From an uncultured Roseburia sp. (GTDB lineage: Bacteria > Bacillota_A > Clostridia > Lachnospirales > Lachnospiraceae): a DNA stretch of 64,000 bases. The translations under genes and the position numbers were made by a program. The number at the start of each line of letters is the position of its first letter. Positions within the stretch are counted from its first letter, which is position 1. The notes beneath the pieces are model-generated. The model had not been told where the DNA came from. It was given only the letters and a program-made list of their open reading frames with translations, and did no database searches. The DNA is taken from assembly GCA_900753715.1 (NCBI GenBank), contig CAAEAE010000015.1, forward strand, positions 62,001-126,000, in the 5' to 3' direction. Of this stretch, positions 61,388 through 64,000 are shown one piece after another.

Positions 61388-61447
61388 TTGAGAGAGGGCA
61401 TAAGTCCTCTCTCAATTCACGTTAAAAGGCAGACATAAGAGTCTGCC
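61388..61447 (+). promoter_or_regulatory. Two leader hairpins upstream of rimP
   Basis: TTGAGAGAGG (61388-61397) with CCTCTCTCAA (61406-61415), loop GCATAAGT; then GGCAGAC (61428-61434) with GTCTGCC (61441-61447), loop ATAAGA. Neither has a T-run, so they are not simple terminators. In E. coli the nusA operon leader is a control site; a similar role here is a guess. Confidence 0.55.
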
Positions 61448-61481
61448 GGATGAAAACTGAATAAAGGAAGAAGGTGTAGAT

Positions 61482-61949
61482 ATGTCAAAACGTGAGGCGT
61501 ATGAAGCGCGCACCGAAGAACTGATTACTCCCATTCTTGAGCGGATGCAGTTTGAACTGGTAGATGTGGAGTATGTAAAAGAAGGCGCAACCTGGTATCT
61601 GCGGGCTTATATTGACAAGGAAGGCGGTATCACGGTAAATGACTGTGAGGCAGTAGCAAGGGAAATGAACGAAATTCTTGACAGAGAGGATTACATTGAG
61701 GACTCTTATGTGTTCGAGGTAAGTTCCCCTGGGCTTGGCAGACCATTAAAGAAAGAAAAAGACTATGCACGTAGTATGGGAAAGGAACTTGAAATCCGGA
61801 CCTACCGTGCAATTGACAAAAAAAAGGAATTTTACGGAATCTTAAAATCATATGATGAGAAAACCGTAACGATAGAGACAGAAGATGGAAGCGAGCTGAC
61901 ATTGGAGAAAGCAGATATTGCGCTGATTCGACTGGCATTTGATTTTTAA
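61482..61949 (+). CDS. rimP: Ribosome maturation factor RimP
   Basis: Assists 30S assembly. 155 residues. N-terminal domain with FELVDVEYVKEGATWYLRAY and IDKEGGITVNDCEAVAREM, the family core VSSPGLGRPLKKEKDY, and a C-terminal SH3-like domain. AAGGAAGAAGG ribosome site. First gene of the conserved rimP-nusA-ylxR-ylxQ-infB operon. Confidence 0.96.
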   Translation: MSKREAYEARTEELITPILERMQFELVDVEYVKEGATWYLRAYIDKEGGITVNDCEAVAREMNEILDREDYIEDSYVFEVSSPGLGRPLKKEKDYARSMGKELEIRTYRAIDKKKEFYGILKSYDEKTVTIETEDGSELTLEKADIALIRLAFDF

Positions 61950-61998
61950 TAGAAAGAACGAGAAGAAAGTCCGTGAATACGGCAGAATGGAGGAAAAA

Positions 61999-63168
61999 AT
62001 GAGCAGTAATAACGAGTTGTTGGAGGCACTTACCATATTGGAACAGGAGAAGAATATCAGCAAGGAAACATTGCTTGAGGCAATTGAAAATTCCCTTGTG
62101 ACAGCCTGCAAGAACCATTTTGGAAAATCAGAAAACGTAAAGGTAAATATTGATCCGCAGACCTGTGAATTTCAGGTATATCAGGAGAAAACAGTTGTTG
62201 AAACCGTGGAGGACCCGGTAGAGCAGATCAGTCTTGTAAATGCCAAAATGATTAATTCCAAATATGAGCTTGGCGATGTGGTGAACGTGGAAGTAAAGTC
62301 CAAGGAGTTCGGACGCATTGCAACACAGAATGCTAAGAACGTGATTTTACAGAAGATCCGTGAGGAAGAGCGCAAGGTTTTATTTGACCAGTACTACAGC
62401 AAAGAGCGCGATGTGGTAACGGGTGTGGTACAGCGTTACATTGGCAGAAATGTCAGCATCAATCTTGGAAAAGTAGATGCTATCCTGACTGAGAATGAAC
62501 AGGTAAAGGGTGAGGTATTCCAGCCGACAGAACGCATCAAACTTTATATCCTGGAAGTAAAATCCACCTCCAAGGGACCGAAAATTCTGGTATCAAGAAC
62601 ACATCCGGAACTGGTAAAACGCCTGTTCGAGTCTGAGGTAACAGAAGTAAAAGAGGGAATCGTAGAAATTAAAGCGATTGCGCGTGAGGCAGGAAGCCGT
62701 ACCAAGATTGCCGTATGGTCAAATGACCCGGATGTAGACCCGGTAGGAGCCTGCGTTGGTATGAACGGCGCCAGAGTCAATGCTATCGTAAATGAGCTTC
62801 GCGGAGAAAAAATTGACATCATTACCTGGAATGAAAATCCGGCGATGCTGATTGAGAATGCGTTAAGCCCGGCAAAGGTTATTTCCGTTATCGCGGATGC
62901 AGAAGAAAAATCTGCAAAGGTAGTTGTTCCGGATTATCAGTTATCCCTTGCAATCGGAAAAGAGGGACAGAATGCAAGACTTGCAGCCCGTCTGACCGGA
63001 TTCAAGATTGATATCAAGAGTGAGACACAGGCGAGAGAGTCCGGTGAGTTCTATGATTATGAGAATGAGTACGAGGACGATTACGAAGAAGAAAACGGAG
63101 CTTACGAAGAGGAGTCTTACAGCGAAGAAAATTATGAGGAGGCTCCGAAGGAAGAATATGACGAATAA
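61999..63168 (+). CDS. nusA: Transcription termination/antitermination factor NusA
   Basis: RNA polymerase-associated elongation and termination factor. 389 residues: N-terminal domain ([20 protein letters not shown]), S1 domain (about 135-200, [19 protein letters not shown]), and two KH domains (about 200-345, [20 protein letters not shown] and [20 protein letters not shown]). It ends with an acidic Glu/Tyr tail, as in Firmicutes (no E. coli-type C-terminal repeats). ATG 61999 follows GGAGG and starts the conserved N-terminus; upstream in-frame ATGs overlap rimP. Its 3' end overlaps ylxR. Confidence 0.97.
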   Translation: MSSNNELLEALTILEQEKNISKETLLEAIENSLVTACKNHFGKSENVKVNIDPQTCEFQVYQEKTVVETVEDPVEQISLVNAKMINSKYELGDVVNVEVKSKEFGRIATQNAKNVILQKIREEERKVLFDQYYSKERDVVTGVVQRYIGRNVSINLGKVDAILTENEQVKGEVFQPTERIKLYILEVKSTSKGPKILVSRTHPELVKRLFESEVTEVKEGIVEIKAIAREAGSRTKIAVWSNDPDVDPVGACVGMNGARVNAIVNELRGEKIDIITWNENPAMLIENALSPAKVISVIADAEEKSAKVVVPDYQLSLAIGKEGQNARLAARLTGFKIDIKSETQARESGEFYDYENEYEDDYEEENGAYEEESYSEENYEEAPKEEYDE

Positions 63169-63448
63169 GAAAATTCCGATGCGTCAGTGCATTGGCTGTC
63201 AGGAAATGAAAGCCAAAAAGGATATGATTCGGGTGATAAAGACCGCATCCGAAGACGGTTTGGAAACAGAGTTTATTTTGGATACGACCGGAAGAAAAAA
63301 CGGCAGGGGTGCATATATCTGTCCAAACAGTGACTGCCTGAAAAAAGCCATCCGTTCCAAAGGACTTGAGAGAGCCTTTAAAATGCCGGTGCCAAAGGAC
63401 GTATACGAAATGCTGACAAAGGAGATGGAAGAACTTGAAACCAGATAA
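63158..63448 (+). CDS. ylxR: YlxR-family RNA-binding protein
   Basis: 96 residues, basic. The YlxR signature is complete: RQCIGCQEMKAKKDMIRVIK near the start and GRGAYICPNSDCLKKAI in the middle. The family binds nucleic acid and has been reported as RNase P-binding (RnpM) or nucleoid-associated in some Firmicutes. ATG 63158 overlaps the nusA end by 11 bases; upstream in-frame starts within nusA are rejected because the family starts close to the CxxC motif. Confidence 0.94.
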   Translation: MTNKKIPMRQCIGCQEMKAKKDMIRVIKTASEDGLETEFILDTTGRKNGRGAYICPNSDCLKKAIRSKGLERAFKMPVPKDVYEMLTKEMEELETR

Positions 63449-63755
63449 GGTATTATCCATGTTAGGCATTGCAGCGAAATCCGGCAGTGTGGCGAGTGGA
63501 GAGTTTTCTACGGAGAAGGCGGTGAAAGAGGGAAAGGCATGGCTTGTGATTGTTGCGGGTGATGCATCCGACAACACCAGAAAGATGTTTGCGAATATGA
63601 CTGAGTTTTATGACGTTCCCATGTATGTCTATGCAGATAAGGAAACACTCGGACATTTTATCGGAAAAGAATTCCGGGCATCTTTAGCGGTCACGAATGA
63701 AGGCCTGGCACGTTCCATCGAGGAAAAATTAAAACAGACAGTAACAACTGAATAA
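63435..63755 (+). CDS. ylxQ: L7Ae-family ribosomal protein-like YlxQ
   Basis: K-turn RNA-binding-type protein. 106 residues, TTG start overlapping the ylxR end by 14 bases with GGAGATGGAAG upstream. Family features: [20 protein letters not shown] at the N-terminus, [18 protein letters not shown] in the middle. The exact role is unknown; it always lies between ylxR and infB in Firmicutes. Confidence 0.92.
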   Translation: MKPDKVLSMLGIAAKSGSVASGEFSTEKAVKEGKAWLVIVAGDASDNTRKMFANMTEFYDVPMYVYADKETLGHFIGKEFRASLAVTNEGLARSIEEKLKQTVTTE

Positions 63756-63772
63756 TGGAGGAATCAGGATAT

Positions 63773-64000
63773 ATGGCAAAAATGAGAGTCTATGAACTCG
63801 CAAAAGAGTTAGGGATTGAAAATAAACAGATGTTAGAGTTTTTAAATACGAAAGGATTTGCAGTGACATCTGCAAGCAGCGGAGTGGAAGAGGATGCACA
63901 GAATCTTGCGCGTGGCAAATTCGGACGTAGGGCAGAGGCGCCAAAGGCGGAATCGGTAAAAGCGGAAGCACCGAAGGCAGAGGCACCAAAGGCAGAACAG
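63773..64000 (+). CDS. infB: Translation initiation factor IF-2, N-terminal part (3' end outside window)
   Basis: First 76 codons. The IF2 N-terminal domain is present ([20 protein letters not shown], with the following [15 protein letters not shown]), then the start of an Ala/Pro/Lys/Glu-rich linker with repeated EAPKAE units, as in many IF-2 proteins. ATG 63773 follows TGGAGGAATCAGG, 18 bases after ylxQ. The GTPase domain lies beyond the window end. Confidence 0.95.
   Translation, partial: MAKMRVYELAKELGIENKQMLEFLNTKGFAVTSASSGVEEDAQNLARGKFGRRAEAPKAESVKAEAPKAEAPKAEQ

Noticed and set aside
1..64000. CRISPR arrays, insertion sequences and rRNA genes.
   Set aside because: No regularly spaced direct repeats, transposase-like proteins or rRNA sequence were seen; the only tandem repeats are in-frame within fliY and the surface protein.

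Overview
The window looks like chromosome from a motile, Gram-positive gut Firmicute of the Lachnospiraceae, of Roseburia / Agathobacter (Eubacterium) rectale type. This rests on gene content and order, protein style and strong AGGAGG ribosome sites, not on any database search. There are no transposases, prophage genes or CRISPR arrays. Nearly all genes lie on the + strand; the three - strand genes are a beta-propeller membrane protein, a PHP phosphoesterase and an AraC regulator.

Region 1 (1-22628) is the distal half of a fla/che operon: flgE (5'-truncated), motA, motB, fliL, fliM, fliY, cheY, fliO, fliP, fliQ, fliR, flhB, flhA, flhF, flhG, a PilZ (YcgR-like) c-di-GMP effector, cheB, cheA, cheW, cheC, cheD, a small membrane protein, the flagellar sigma factor fliA, and three poorly known genes, two of them membrane anchored. 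It encodes the stator, the switch complex with its built-in CheY-P phosphatase, the type III export gate, flagellar placement GTPases/ATPases and most of the chemotaxis pathway (no cheR here). The flgE-motA gap, where clostridia usually carry flbD, instead holds three consecutive RNA-type hairpins.

Region 2 is the conserved housekeeping string familiar from Bacillus subtilis (sigD-swrB-rpsB-tsf-pyrH-frr-uppS-cdsA-dxr-rseP-polC-rimP-nusA-ylxR-ylxQ-infB), with ispG in place of proS. It is split by two accessory blocks. Block A (24.6-33.6 kb, between tsf and pyrH) concerns the cell envelope: an anchored transglutaminase, then an operon of aspartate/glutamate-type racemase, DltA-like adenylating enzyme, carrier protein, MBOAT transferase, SGNH protein and lipoprotein, then a deacetylase-like protein with altered metal ligands and a bactofilin. 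Block B (44.3-61.4 kb, between polC and rimP) carries a DUF5050-like protein, pheA, a Ppx/GppA-HD protein with ppk1, a HAD phosphatase, a PHP phosphoesterase, an orphan CheW, a lipoprotein, the infC-rpmI-rplT operon behind an L20-type attenuator, a chemoreceptor, an AraC regulator, galE, tRNA-Glu(CTC), a hairpin-dense non-coding stretch and a repeat-bearing surface protein.

The most interesting candidate system is the variant dlt-like operon (25969-31683). A racemase precedes a full D-alanylation-type machinery. The adenylation domain lacks the cysteine of the D-Ala pocket, and the DltD-position SGNH protein has Cys where the nucleophilic Ser is expected. Together these suggest a surface acylation pathway that uses an amino acid other than D-Ala. 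Other points of note are the flgE-motA hairpin element, the degenerate deacetylase, a Ppx with Asp replaced by Tyr in its phosphate loop, an AUU start for infC with a complete attenuator, and tRNA-Glu with an acceptor mismatch. Promoter and terminator calls are from reading the sequence only.
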